This document shows, piece after piece, positions 17,499 to 25,833 of a DNA stretch of 64,000 nt. The first letter of the stretch is position 1, and every line of letters begins with the position of its first letter. The position numbers were made by a program, and so were the translations under genes. Under the pieces are notes generated by a model. It had not been told where the DNA came from. It saw only the letters and a program-made list of their open reading frames with translations, and made no database searches. The DNA is from Leptospira venezuelensis. GTDB taxonomy: Bacteria > Spirochaetota > Leptospiria > Leptospirales > Leptospiraceae. The DNA is taken from assembly GCF_002150035.1 (NCBI RefSeq), contig NZ_NETS01000008.1:310001-374000 (forward strand), read 5' to 3'.

Positions 17499-17546
17499 AA
17501 ATAACTCCTTAATATATTCTAAAATTCTAATGTATTGTTCCTGAGA

Positions 17547-19553
17547 TCAACCCGCTCCGACGTTCCCAACAATGGTAAACCCAAGGTAGAGAATGAAGGC
17601 AAGAGAAGCTCCGAATCCAGCGAATACCAAAGTGAATCTCAAGTATTTTGGATAAGAAGATTTACCAGAAAGAAGATAAGCTCCACCTCCGATGTAAGGC
17701 ACTAAGGAAACAAATGCCAACCAAACGTATTTGCTCGGACTGATCTCTGATTTCGAAACCAGATCATAAACACTTAAGCTGACCAAGCATACATAAAGAA
17801 GAAGTGGAAGCAAATATCCGAACCAACGGAAGATCACAATTTGGATATCCAAAGGTTTAGGAACAGAGAATCCACCCAGAACGTCTCCGAACTTAGGTTT
17901 TCTTTCTGCGAGGATCTTAGCTGCCTCTTCTGGAAGTTTTACCTTATCCAAATCTAAACCGAAATCTTCGAAAGGATGAATAGCAGGTTTTACCTGTGCA
18001 GAAACTCCCCCTGGAATATTAGCTTGAGGAGGAGGAACCGGCTGGTTCTTCCAATCTCCGCTTGGATAAATTCCGTGCGTAGCATCCACCATCAAAGAAA
18101 GTGCATTATACGCCGTGAAAATTTCTCCACCCATCGGGAATCTTATCCCCGAACCGCAAGAATTCGTTTTTTCTAATAAAGGAGGGACAGAGGTCTGGAA
18201 TTTATTATTCGAGAAACAGTTTCCGATGCTGATTGGTCCAGCAAGCGTCAAATCCCCAAAACCGGAAGAATGTACTATGTTTCCTTCCACAATGTTTCTA
18301 TGAGAGAACCAGAAATTCTCATCTAGATTCGGAAAGATCGCAATCCCATGGTTATCATGTCCGATCACCACGTTATTTTTAATCACATTATGCAAACCAC
18401 CAGCAATCAAAATCCCTGTTCCGTAAGTAGGATATTCTAAAGGTTTGATAGGAGCAGTCAGGTTATTATTATCATAGATCAGGTTTCCTATGATGTAGGT
18501 TTCTCTTTCCGGAGGAAGAAGCTCCCTATCCAAGGAATTCGGTCCTAAACCTACAATATTATTTCGCCAGATGGAGCTGATGATGTATAATTCTCCCCCC
18601 GCGTTCGTTCCTGAATAACCTAAGGCGCTATTCTCAGAAATAACATTATAGAGGATCGCTTTACATGGATAACATTGGCCTACATAGATACCTGCATCGG
18701 GAGATCCGGAAGCATAAGAATGTTCTAATACTCCATTCACTGAATCGAAGGCATAGATACCATAGTCACCGTTATTATAAGCAGTAAGATAAGAACCTCT
18801 ATATCCTTTTACACCAGTCCAAAAGAAACCGTTAAGAGTAGAGTTCCTTGCAGTCATATTCTCAACTGCAACACCGTTTGCTCCAACCACGATCACACCG
18901 TTCGCTCTTTGGAACTGGCCGTCTAAGATAACTTTATTTCTGTCTGTTCCTCTTAAGGTAAGAGAAGGAGTTGTTACTACCACTTCTTCGTAATATACAC
19001 CTTCGTCGATCAGGATCAGATCCCCAGGAGAAGCTGCATCCACTGCGTTTTGGATTGTTGGATACATTTGTGGAACCTTACGAGTTGTTCCTGAAAATTT
19101 TTCAGCGACTTTCCAATCCTTACCCGCTCTTGCAGCAGGATTATAAGCGGCATTTCCAACTACAATATCCGCAACCATCCCACTTTTTCCATCAGGAGAA
19201 GCGTGGAAGCTACAGTAATAAGGAAATACTCCTTCTTTAGGATAAGTGATCTTTACCTTTGCGCCTCTTGGCATCACGATATTTCCGAAACTCTTTTCGG
19301 TAGACCAAGACTTATCCACAGCGATCGCATTATGAGGGTTTGCCCCTGAATTTACAAATTCGATCTGACCGCCCACTGGGATCTTTTGCATAGGGGGAGA
19401 AAATGCATTATCCACCATAACCACATGGGCAAAACCTTCTGTTGTCTCCCCTTCTTTGCCACTGCAAGAAGAAGCGAAGGCTCCCATCAAAATTCCCAGG
19501 ACTAATAATCCAATAACGGGAATGTACCTTTCTTTAAAATGCAATTTAGGCAT
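17547..19553 (-). CDS. Lipoprotein with cupredoxin, NosD-like beta-helix and membrane tail
   Basis: About 668 residues from the ATG at 19553, which has GGAGAGGAG five bases upstream; the frame stays open to 19604 but lacks support there. The signal peptide ends in ASSCSG, a lipobox. Residues about 45-135 form a cupredoxin with a complete type 1 copper set: PHNAIA, YYCSFH and SGM. A right-handed beta-helix (about 150-480) with NosD-like repeats follows, then a C-terminal region with three membrane helices and a PLDc_N-like motif. NosD helps copper delivery to nitrous oxide reductase, but no nosZ is seen here. It is the first gene of the copper operon. Confidence 0.88.
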   Translation of the reverse strand: MPKLHFKERYIPVIGLLVLGILMGAFASSCSGKEGETTEGFAHVVMVDNAFSPPMQKIPVGGQIEFVNSGANPHNAIAVDKSWSTEKSFGNIVMPRGAKVKITYPKEGVFPYYCSFHASPDGKSGMVADIVVGNAAYNPAARAGKDWKVAEKFSGTTRKVPQMYPTIQNAVDAASPGDLILIDEGVYYEEVVVTTPSLTLRGTDRNKVILDGQFQRANGVIVVGANGVAVENMTARNSTLNGFFWTGVKGYRGSYLTAYNNGDYGIYAFDSVNGVLEHSYASGSPDAGIYVGQCYPCKAILYNVISENSALGYSGTNAGGELYIISSIWRNNIVGLGPNSLDRELLPPERETYIIGNLIYDNNNLTAPIKPLEYPTYGTGILIAGGLHNVIKNNVVIGHDNHGIAIFPNLDENFWFSHRNIVEGNIVHSSGFGDLTLAGPISIGNCFSNNKFQTSVPPLLEKTNSCGSGIRFPMGGEIFTAYNALSLMVDATHGIYPSGDWKNQPVPPPQANIPGGVSAQVKPAIHPFEDFGLDLDKVKLPEEAAKILAERKPKFGDVLGGFSVPKPLDIQIVIFRWFGYLLPLLLYVCLVSLSVYDLVSKSEISPSKYVWLAFVSLVPYIGGGAYLLSGKSSYPKYLRFTLVFAGFGASLAFILYLGFTIVGNVGAG

Positions 19554-19604
19554 CAGAACTCCTCTCCTCATATTCGAAGTGTCTCGGAATTTCACCAGAG
19601 ACAT

Positions 19605-19637
19605 GCCTTTTAAAAATGTGAGCTTTTGCTCACTTTT
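19605..19637. promoter_or_regulatory. Palindrome upstream of the copper operon
   Basis: GTGAGC (19618-19623), TTTT, GCTCAC (19628-19633) with A/T-rich flanks that almost extend the pairing. On the minus strand it lies after the nhaC stop (19741) and 65 bases before the cupredoxin-lipoprotein start. It could terminate nhaC (T-run after the hairpin is ATTTTT) or be an operator for the copper operon. It resembles a Crp/Fnr half-site pair only loosely, with an eight-base centre rather than six or four. Confidence 0.55.
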
Positions 19638-19740
19638 TCATTATTTTCGCATATCGTGGTGACGACACAAGCATTTTTCTACGATTTATAATCGAGCAAA
19701 TGTTATAGAAACCATCTTCCTCTTAAAAGCTAAAAAGAGT

Positions 19741-21189
19741 TTAGGATAATTCTTTTTTAGATTCAGGATCTTTTCCTGCCAGCCCCCAACCAGTCCATCC
19801 GGTGACCAAAGAAAACAAAGGAGAAAGCAAATTTAAGAATGCATAAGGAAGATACACAAGTGTAAGGACACCAAGTGCAGTAGCCATAAAGGAACCGCAT
19901 GAATTCCAAGGAACTAAAGCTGAAGTCATTGTTCCGGAATCTTCTAAACAACGTGAAAGATTTCTAGGATCCAATCCCTTTCTGGAATATGCTTCTTTGA
20001 ACATTTTGCCAGGAACTACAATGGCAAGATATTGGTCCGCACAGAATAGATTGGTTCCAACACAGGTGCAGATTGTAGCTGCAAATAAGGAGCCTCTATC
20101 CTTCGCCCAGTTTAACACCTTCTCTGCTAAAACTTGGGTCATTCCTCCGCCTTCCATAATCCCTGCATAAAACATGGCAGAGATGATCAGCCAAACAGTG
20201 GGAAGCATAGAAGACATTCCGCCCCTAGATAATAATCCATCTACGACTACATGTCCAGTCTTGATCTTTGTTCCTTCGGATGCGGCGGAGACAAAATTTT
20301 TAAAAGCGGAAGAAGCAGCATCCTGGAAATTTAAAGAATTTGCATATATATTGGACTGGGTCAGAACAAAACAAACTCCACCGCTTACAATCCCTATAAA
20401 GATAGATGGAATTGCGGAAACCCTAAAATAGATGAGAAAGAATGTAAGAAGAGGAGGAAGAATTAGAACCCAAGAAATCTGGAATTCGGCTTTTAAGGCA
20501 GAGATCACAGGACCTGTTGCAGTTTCTGTTTCTCCCTGACCACCATCCCAACCCAAAAATCCGAACGCCAAAAGACAGATTCCGAAAGCGGGCAATGTAG
20601 TCCTTGCCATATTACGAATATGTGATAAAAGTGAAACTCCAGTAATCGAAGAAGCAAGATTAGTAGTCTCCGAAAAAGGAGAAAGTTTGTCTCCGAAGTA
20701 AGCGCCGGAGACCACGGCTCCTGCCACCATCCCCAAAGGTTTTCCAAGTCCCGCTCCCACTCCAATCAGCGCGACACCGATAGTTCCTGCAGTGGACCAA
20801 GAACTTCCTGTAGCTAAAGAAACAACGGAAGATAAGATAAGTGCGGATGGCAAAAAAATCTCCGGCTTTAATAATTCCAGTCCCCACACTATTAATGCAG
20901 GAACAATCCCGGAACGGATCCAAATCCCGATCAATGCACCTATCAAAAGTAAAATAAGAATAGGTTGAAGAACGTTTCGAAGAGAATCTAAAACCGTATC
21001 TTCTATCTTCTCCCAAGAAATTCCTCTGAGCCTGGAAATCCCTGCGGAGATTGCACCCGCGCTAAATAACAAAATTTGGGCCGGCCCCTCTGCAATTCCG
21101 CTTCCGAATAAATATCCTGCGGTACTCAAAGATAGGATCAAAAATCCAAGAGGAAATAAAGAGATCCAAAATCCTGGCTTTTCGTTCAT
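19741..21189 (-). CDS. nhaC: Na+/H+ antiporter, NhaC family
   Basis: 482 residues with about ten to twelve hydrophobic segments. The stretches SSWSTAGTIGVALIGVGAGLG, GAVVSGAYFGDKLSPFSETTNLA and LVPWNSCGSFMATALGV are hallmark NhaC sequences, including the DKLSPFSETT motif. It exports sodium in exchange for protons across the inner membrane. The ATG at 21189 overlaps the stop of the pseudouridine synthase (ATGA), so the genes are coupled. Confidence 0.92.
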   Translation of the reverse strand: MNEKPGFWISLFPLGFLILSLSTAGYLFGSGIAEGPAQILLFSAGAISAGISRLRGISWEKIEDTVLDSLRNVLQPILILLLIGALIGIWIRSGIVPALIVWGLELLKPEIFLPSALILSSVVSLATGSSWSTAGTIGVALIGVGAGLGKPLGMVAGAVVSGAYFGDKLSPFSETTNLASSITGVSLLSHIRNMARTTLPAFGICLLAFGFLGWDGGQGETETATGPVISALKAEFQISWVLILPPLLTFFLIYFRVSAIPSIFIGIVSGGVCFVLTQSNIYANSLNFQDAASSAFKNFVSAASEGTKIKTGHVVVDGLLSRGGMSSMLPTVWLIISAMFYAGIMEGGGMTQVLAEKVLNWAKDRGSLFAATICTCVGTNLFCADQYLAIVVPGKMFKEAYSRKGLDPRNLSRCLEDSGTMTSALVPWNSCGSFMATALGVLTLVYLPYAFLNLLSPLFSLVTGWTGWGLAGKDPESKKELS

Positions 21190-22232
21190 TTCGGAAAATC
21201 CTGAGGCAAATTAGCGCTAATCTTGGTTTTGAGCCCAGTAAAAGGATGGATGAACTTTAAAGAACTGGAATGTAAAGCCTGTCTATCCATTCCTAGTCTT
21301 GAGATCAGATCCGGATCTTTTCCTTCTATAAATTCTATAAATACACTCTCATCCTTTCCATAAATCTTATCTCCGAGTAGAGGAAAGCCTAAGGAGTATA
21401 ATGTGGCCCTGATTTGGTGAAGCCTTCCAGTTTTCGGGAAACAATACACTTTAGAAAAGTGCATCCCCTGAAAGGTACCTTCTCCAATTTTTCTAAAATT
21501 GGTTTCGCAGGTTTCAGAATCTTCTTCTATAATTTCTAATTTTTGAAAGGTATCATCAAAGACGAATTTTCTTTTTTTACGGATCAAAGAAGAAGGATCC
21601 GATATTAAAAATCCTTTCGCCTTCAAGCGGGTCGGAAAATTTCCCCAAACGTAAGAAATATACGTTTTGTTTATTTTTCTTTTGGAAAATAGATCAGCCA
21701 ATTTGGAAGCTGCTTCTGAATCTTTACCGAAAACGACAACTCCGGAAGTTTCTCTGTCTAACCTGTGAATTGTATAAATTTTTTCGAAACGAGGATCTTC
21801 CTCTAATAAATCTGTGAGATTATTTTTTCTATATCTTCCTGCACTGTGGATCGGAAGATCCCCAGGCTTATTTACTGCTATATAACGTGAATCTTCATAT
21901 AAAATTTTAAAATCAGTCTGAACAGGAGGTTCGAAACTTTCGCCAGGAAGATAAAGTATTTCATCCCCCTCTTTAACAGAATAAGAAGGTTTTGCAGGCT
22001 TTCCTTGTACGAGTATTTTGCCTTCTTCTAATATTTTTCTCCAATTGGATCTGGATTGGTAAGTAAATCTAGAGGCAAGAAATACATCTAGCCGAGTTCC
22101 CGCCTCTTCTTTTCCGATCTTTGTTTTGAGACCTTCCTGTATAGAAGAATTAGACAGACTCTTCTTCTCCTTCAAAACCCATATCGGGAACTTCCTCCGA
22201 AATCGTTTCCATTTCCGGAGAAGATCCTTCAT
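21186..22232 (-). CDS. RluA-family pseudouridine synthase with S4 domain
   Basis: Isomerises uridine in rRNA or tRNA. An S4 RNA-binding domain (TRLDVFLASRF...WRKILEEGKILV) is followed by the catalytic domain with the family motif HRLDRETSGVVVFGKD, where the Asp is the nucleophile, and LHQIRATLYSLGFPLLGDKIYG. The long frame begins at 22232 inside the upstream gene. A TTG near 22175 or slightly later would avoid most of the 83-base overlap, so the true protein is probably about 329 residues. Target position on RNA is unknown. Co-directional and coupled with nhaC. Confidence 0.88.
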   Translation of the reverse strand: MKDLLRKWKRFRRKFPIWVLKEKKSLSNSSIQEGLKTKIGKEEAGTRLDVFLASRFTYQSRSNWRKILEEGKILVQGKPAKPSYSVKEGDEILYLPGESFEPPVQTDFKILYEDSRYIAVNKPGDLPIHSAGRYRKNNLTDLLEEDPRFEKIYTIHRLDRETSGVVVFGKDSEAASKLADLFSKRKINKTYISYVWGNFPTRLKAKGFLISDPSSLIRKKRKFVFDDTFQKLEIIEEDSETCETNFRKIGEGTFQGMHFSKVYCFPKTGRLHQIRATLYSLGFPLLGDKIYGKDESVFIEFIEGKDPDLISRLGMDRQALHSSSLKFIHPFTGLKTKISANLPQDFPK

Positions 22233-23361
22233 CAGGAGGAGGACCAGAATCTTGGGCAGTCGACTCAGGAGCTTGAGAACCTTCCCCAGGTCCGAGTCGG
22301 GAATCTACAAATTGGTTTAAAATCTCCTCTTCCCTGGAATTTAAATTAAAGAATTGTAAACCAATTCTGAACATCTTGTCGGTATTTGTGATGTTCCTGA
22401 TAACTGCTCTGTAAGTTCCTTTTAACTCTTGATTCATTTGTATATCGCAGAGTAAAATTTCTCCGACTGCAAAGCTTCTGGAAAAAAAGATGGATTGCGG
22501 GTGAAAAAATCCGAGTCCACTTCTACTTATATCTTCAGCTATACATCTCTCCTTAGACTCTTGGAAGAATCCAGAAGCAATCACATCTCTGGAAATAGCA
22601 GCAGCAAACAATGTGATCTTATTATAATCTTCCGTATCTAATGGCCTATCAGATAGAACCTGTACATATCCAAGTGGAGTATAATTTTTATAACGGATTA
22701 AAACTGAAATTTCAGAGATAAATCTGGATTCTATCTTATTCAATGCCAGAAGTTTCAAATATTCTTCGATCGGTACAAAATTTTGCCCGGCGCCACCTGA
22801 ACTTCTTTCCAAACGATTGGTAACAAAGATAGACTGTTCGAAGTTATACATGATCCTAAGTCTGTTGTCCATTCTATCTGAAAAATAAATCAAAGAATCA
22901 GGATAAGTTTCCTTCATTTTTTTGGAATGTTTCTGTAGGATCGTCTCTACTATTTTATCAATAAAACCTAATGAACGTCTTAAGTGAAGTTGGTTGATAA
23001 TATTGGTGAGAATGATAGGCTCCCCGCCTCCACCTTCTAATTCCACCCTGCCTTGGGCACGTTTTGCTTCGCTGACTTTTACTGCCTGGATCCTGAGTAA
23101 TTCTAAACCATTGCCTTCATTTCTTTGGACAACAGTAAAAACACCATGGAAAAAATGATTATTATGAGTGAGAAATAAGATCCGTGTCTTCTCCCCATCC
23201 GCTTTTCCAGGGAGAGAAGCCAGAAGATAGAGACCGTCTTTAATCCCTACAATTTTTGCAGGATAGGATCTGCCCTTTATTTCTACAGAAACAGGCAGTC
23301 TCGCAAACAATGTTTGGAGGATTTTAGTCAGAGCCTCTGTTTCTTTGACTGTCCTATCCAA
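22150..23361 (-). CDS. PilZ-like domain protein, probable c-di-GMP responder
   Basis: 403 residues. Two regions look PilZ-like: an N-terminal YcgR-type segment (about 20-120) and a C-terminal segment with DISRSGLGFFHPQ near residue 275 and a beta-strand-rich region after it. The canonical RxxxR that pairs with the D/NxSxxG motif may be SKERCIAEDISRSG, where only one Arg is clear, so cyclic di-GMP binding is uncertain. The tail is Pro/Glu/Ser-rich and probably disordered. The start is TTG at 23361, preceded by AGGAGG at five bases. A GGDEF gene lies in the same window (28400-29464). Confidence 0.7.
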   Translation of the reverse strand: MDRTVKETEALTKILQTLFARLPVSVEIKGRSYPAKIVGIKDGLYLLASLPGKADGEKTRILFLTHNNHFFHGVFTVVQRNEGNGLELLRIQAVKVSEAKRAQGRVELEGGGGEPIILTNIINQLHLRRSLGFIDKIVETILQKHSKKMKETYPDSLIYFSDRMDNRLRIMYNFEQSIFVTNRLERSSGGAGQNFVPIEEYLKLLALNKIESRFISEISVLIRYKNYTPLGYVQVLSDRPLDTEDYNKITLFAAAISRDVIASGFFQESKERCIAEDISRSGLGFFHPQSIFFSRSFAVGEILLCDIQMNQELKGTYRAVIRNITNTDKMFRIGLQFFNLNSREEEILNQFVDSRLGPGEGSQAPESTAQDSGPPPDEGSSPEMETISEEVPDMGFEGEEESV

Positions 23362-23556
23362 ACTTTCCTCCTAAAGGAACGCTTACCTTTAACAAGGAAT
23401 CCGAGTTTAACGAATCCCTCGTTTAGGGAAAGGAAATTACTGGTTCTACGGAATTTTCCGGGTCATTCCTTTTGCATTATATTCTACTAATACGTTAAGG
23501 GGATGCTCCGAGAGACCTTTATGGAATTGTATCAAAAGTCTGGCAAAAAGAAAAAT

Positions 23557-25833
23557 CTAACTAAGATTTTGGGAGGGAGTTTCTTCTTTTTTTCTAAAAA
23601 TAAATTCTTTCCTAATCTCGGAAATTTTAGAAACTCCCACAGTATTCATTGCCTGTGCCAAACCTTCCGTGTACTGACCCACTAAAAATCTGACTCCTGC
23701 CACGCCTCCGCCTACAGCAGAAATTGCCATCGGTCTTCCGATGAGAACATTATTCGCGCCCAATGCATGCATTTTGAAAACATCCGCTCCACTTCTCACT
23801 CCTCCGTCCACGGAGATTGGAAAATCAGGACCTAATGCCTCACGGATCAAAGGAAGGACTCTCGCTGTTCCAGGCATATCGTCCAAAACTCTGCCTCCAT
23901 GATTGGAAACGACAATAGCATCCGCGCCTGCTTCTTTTGCAAGGATTGCATCTTCTGGACTCATTACTCCTTTTACAATAAAAGGAAGTTTTGTATAAGA
24001 ACGTATTTTAGAAAGAGCATCCACTCCCCTTGTTACAGATGGGATTTTTTTCTGGACCAACGTTTTGAAATTTACCGCGTCTATGTCCATACCTAAAGCG
24101 ATCACTCCCTGTGCTTCCGCTTCTTGGAATCTTTCTTTGATCAGTCCCTCGTCTTCCCGGGGTTTACAGATAAGAATACCTTTGCCATCCACTTTTTTGA
24201 GAGCTTCCAAGATGATCAGATATTTTTCGGGGCTTGCTCCATCGCCTAACCATGCCAAGCTGCCTGATGCCAAGCACCCTTCCAATAAAACCGCGGCCAA
24301 AGTATATTCGTCCATGGCTCCACTCATGTTTGTGATCGCACCTGTCATGGGCGCGCACATGAAGGAAGTGGATAATTTCTGTCCTAAAAATTGGCTCTCA
24401 GTACTTGCCTGAACATTCTCTCGGATATATCTGGGCAGAATAGAATATTCTTCTAATGCTTTGATATTGTCTTGGAAGCTGAGCATTCTTCCAACTCCAC
24501 CCATTCCTGGAACTCCAGAAGCGCAGTCTGTTCCATCACAAACTTTACAGACCCAACAAATCTCTTTTCCGAAACGAATCCTTGCATTGGCTGCTATTTC
24601 TTTTTCAGAAATAGAATATAATTCATCGCAAGTGAATTTAATCGTTTCTAATACTTTGGAAAATACACTCTCTGCTTGGTTTAAATTTTCCGCAGAGATG
24701 ATCACATGCCCTGTCTTTTCTATATTATTAGTTGGTTCCGGGATAATATCTCCTACTTTATGCAGAAGATAAATATCAGTCACACCTTCGATCTTCTTCG
24801 CTTCTTCTAATCCATCGATGGCAAGAAGTTTTCCTTTGGGTGCAAGTAACGCTCTCTCGATAGATACTCTATGAAATAATGGCTCTAAATTATCAGGTTC
24901 TTCGCCGAGAGCGATTAAGATAGCGGCTCTATTTAAATTGATACCACTGGATAACGGAAAAGTAAATGCGGACATGAAACCGCCGGAAAGTCTTGCAGCG
25001 ATCTCTCCTACTTTTACACCAGTAGGAGTAACTTTTATATCCCCTTTACCTGCGCCTCTTCTGATCCCGAGTGCTTGCATTCCACGGAACATTACATCTT
25101 CTATTTCTTTTTGGATCTCAGGAGAAAGAGCAGAAGGCATATTATGGCCCATCTCTATAAAATAGGGTTCTCTTTCTATGATCCGGTCAGCAAGACCTGT
25201 GATCATATATTTTCCGTCCCATGCGAGTGCATCTACGGAAACTTCGGGACCAGGCATATATTCTTCGAGGATCATCTCACCAGTAGGAGAATACTTCTTT
25301 GCATGTTTGAATGCAGCCTGTAACTCTTCTCTATTATTTACTTTTACAACTCCGCGAGCACCCATATTATCCGCAGGTTTCATTACCAAAGGGAATTGTA
25401 GGAATTCCAACGCGTCACGAGTATCTTGGATACTCCATACTGGAGCAAATCCAGGAATAGGAACCCCTGCTTTTTTCAGACGTTCTCTCATCTTTACTTT
25501 ATTAGAAGCAGCTTCCGCATCTACGAATCTGATCCCAGGAAGATCTAGAGCATTTGCCACTGCTGCTACAGTCATACTCGCATCAGTTCCTGCGGTGATG
25601 ACTCCATCTATCTTAGTAGTTGCAGATAATTTTTTGGCCTCTCTCACCATTCCCTCGATGTCCTTTGTGGACATGATAAGAGGAAGATCACAAATTTTCA
25701 GACCAGGTGCTTCCGGATTCATATCCGCCACCACTGTTCTTAGAAGCATCGTCTTTGCTGTTTGGATGATCGGGACTTGTAAAAGTCCTCCGCCTATAAT
25801 TAGGATCGTTTTCCCTGCGATTTTTTTACTCAC
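23557..25833 (-). CDS. ATP-grasp ligase fused to FMN-dependent alpha-hydroxy-acid dehydrogenase
   Basis: 758 residues with two enzyme halves. Residues 1 to about 390 form an ATP-grasp carboxylate-amine ligase: KTILIIGGGLLQVPIIQTAK, FPLVMKPADNMGARGV, MILEEYMPGPEVSVDA, GEIAARLSGGF. Residues about 425-750 form an FMN_dh domain, introduced by a Cys-rich linker (CWVCKVCDGTDCASGVPGMGG), with MCAPMTGAITNM, FIVKGVMSPEDA, VVSNHGGRVLDDMPGT, SVDGGVRSGADVFK and LIGRPM. The catalytic His in SNHGGR is present. The start is GTG at 25831-25833, overlapping the mnmA stop by GTGA. The joint substrate is unknown. Confidence 0.9.
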   Translation of the reverse strand: MSKKIAGKTILIIGGGLLQVPIIQTAKTMLLRTVVADMNPEAPGLKICDLPLIMSTKDIEGMVREAKKLSATTKIDGVITAGTDASMTVAAVANALDLPGIRFVDAEAASNKVKMRERLKKAGVPIPGFAPVWSIQDTRDALEFLQFPLVMKPADNMGARGVVKVNNREELQAAFKHAKKYSPTGEMILEEYMPGPEVSVDALAWDGKYMITGLADRIIEREPYFIEMGHNMPSALSPEIQKEIEDVMFRGMQALGIRRGAGKGDIKVTPTGVKVGEIAARLSGGFMSAFTFPLSSGINLNRAAILIALGEEPDNLEPLFHRVSIERALLAPKGKLLAIDGLEEAKKIEGVTDIYLLHKVGDIIPEPTNNIEKTGHVIISAENLNQAESVFSKVLETIKFTCDELYSISEKEIAANARIRFGKEICWVCKVCDGTDCASGVPGMGGVGRMLSFQDNIKALEEYSILPRYIRENVQASTESQFLGQKLSTSFMCAPMTGAITNMSGAMDEYTLAAVLLEGCLASGSLAWLGDGASPEKYLIILEALKKVDGKGILICKPREDEGLIKERFQEAEAQGVIALGMDIDAVNFKTLVQKKIPSVTRGVDALSKIRSYTKLPFIVKGVMSPEDAILAKEAGADAIVVSNHGGRVLDDMPGTARVLPLIREALGPDFPISVDGGVRSGADVFKMHALGANNVLIGRPMAISAVGGGVAGVRFLVGQYTEGLAQAMNTVGVSKISEIRKEFIFRKKEETPSQNLS

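Noticed and set aside
19553..19604. Extension of the cupredoxin lipoprotein to 19604
   Set aside because: The ATG at 19553 has a strong ribosome site five bases away and opens directly into the signal peptide.
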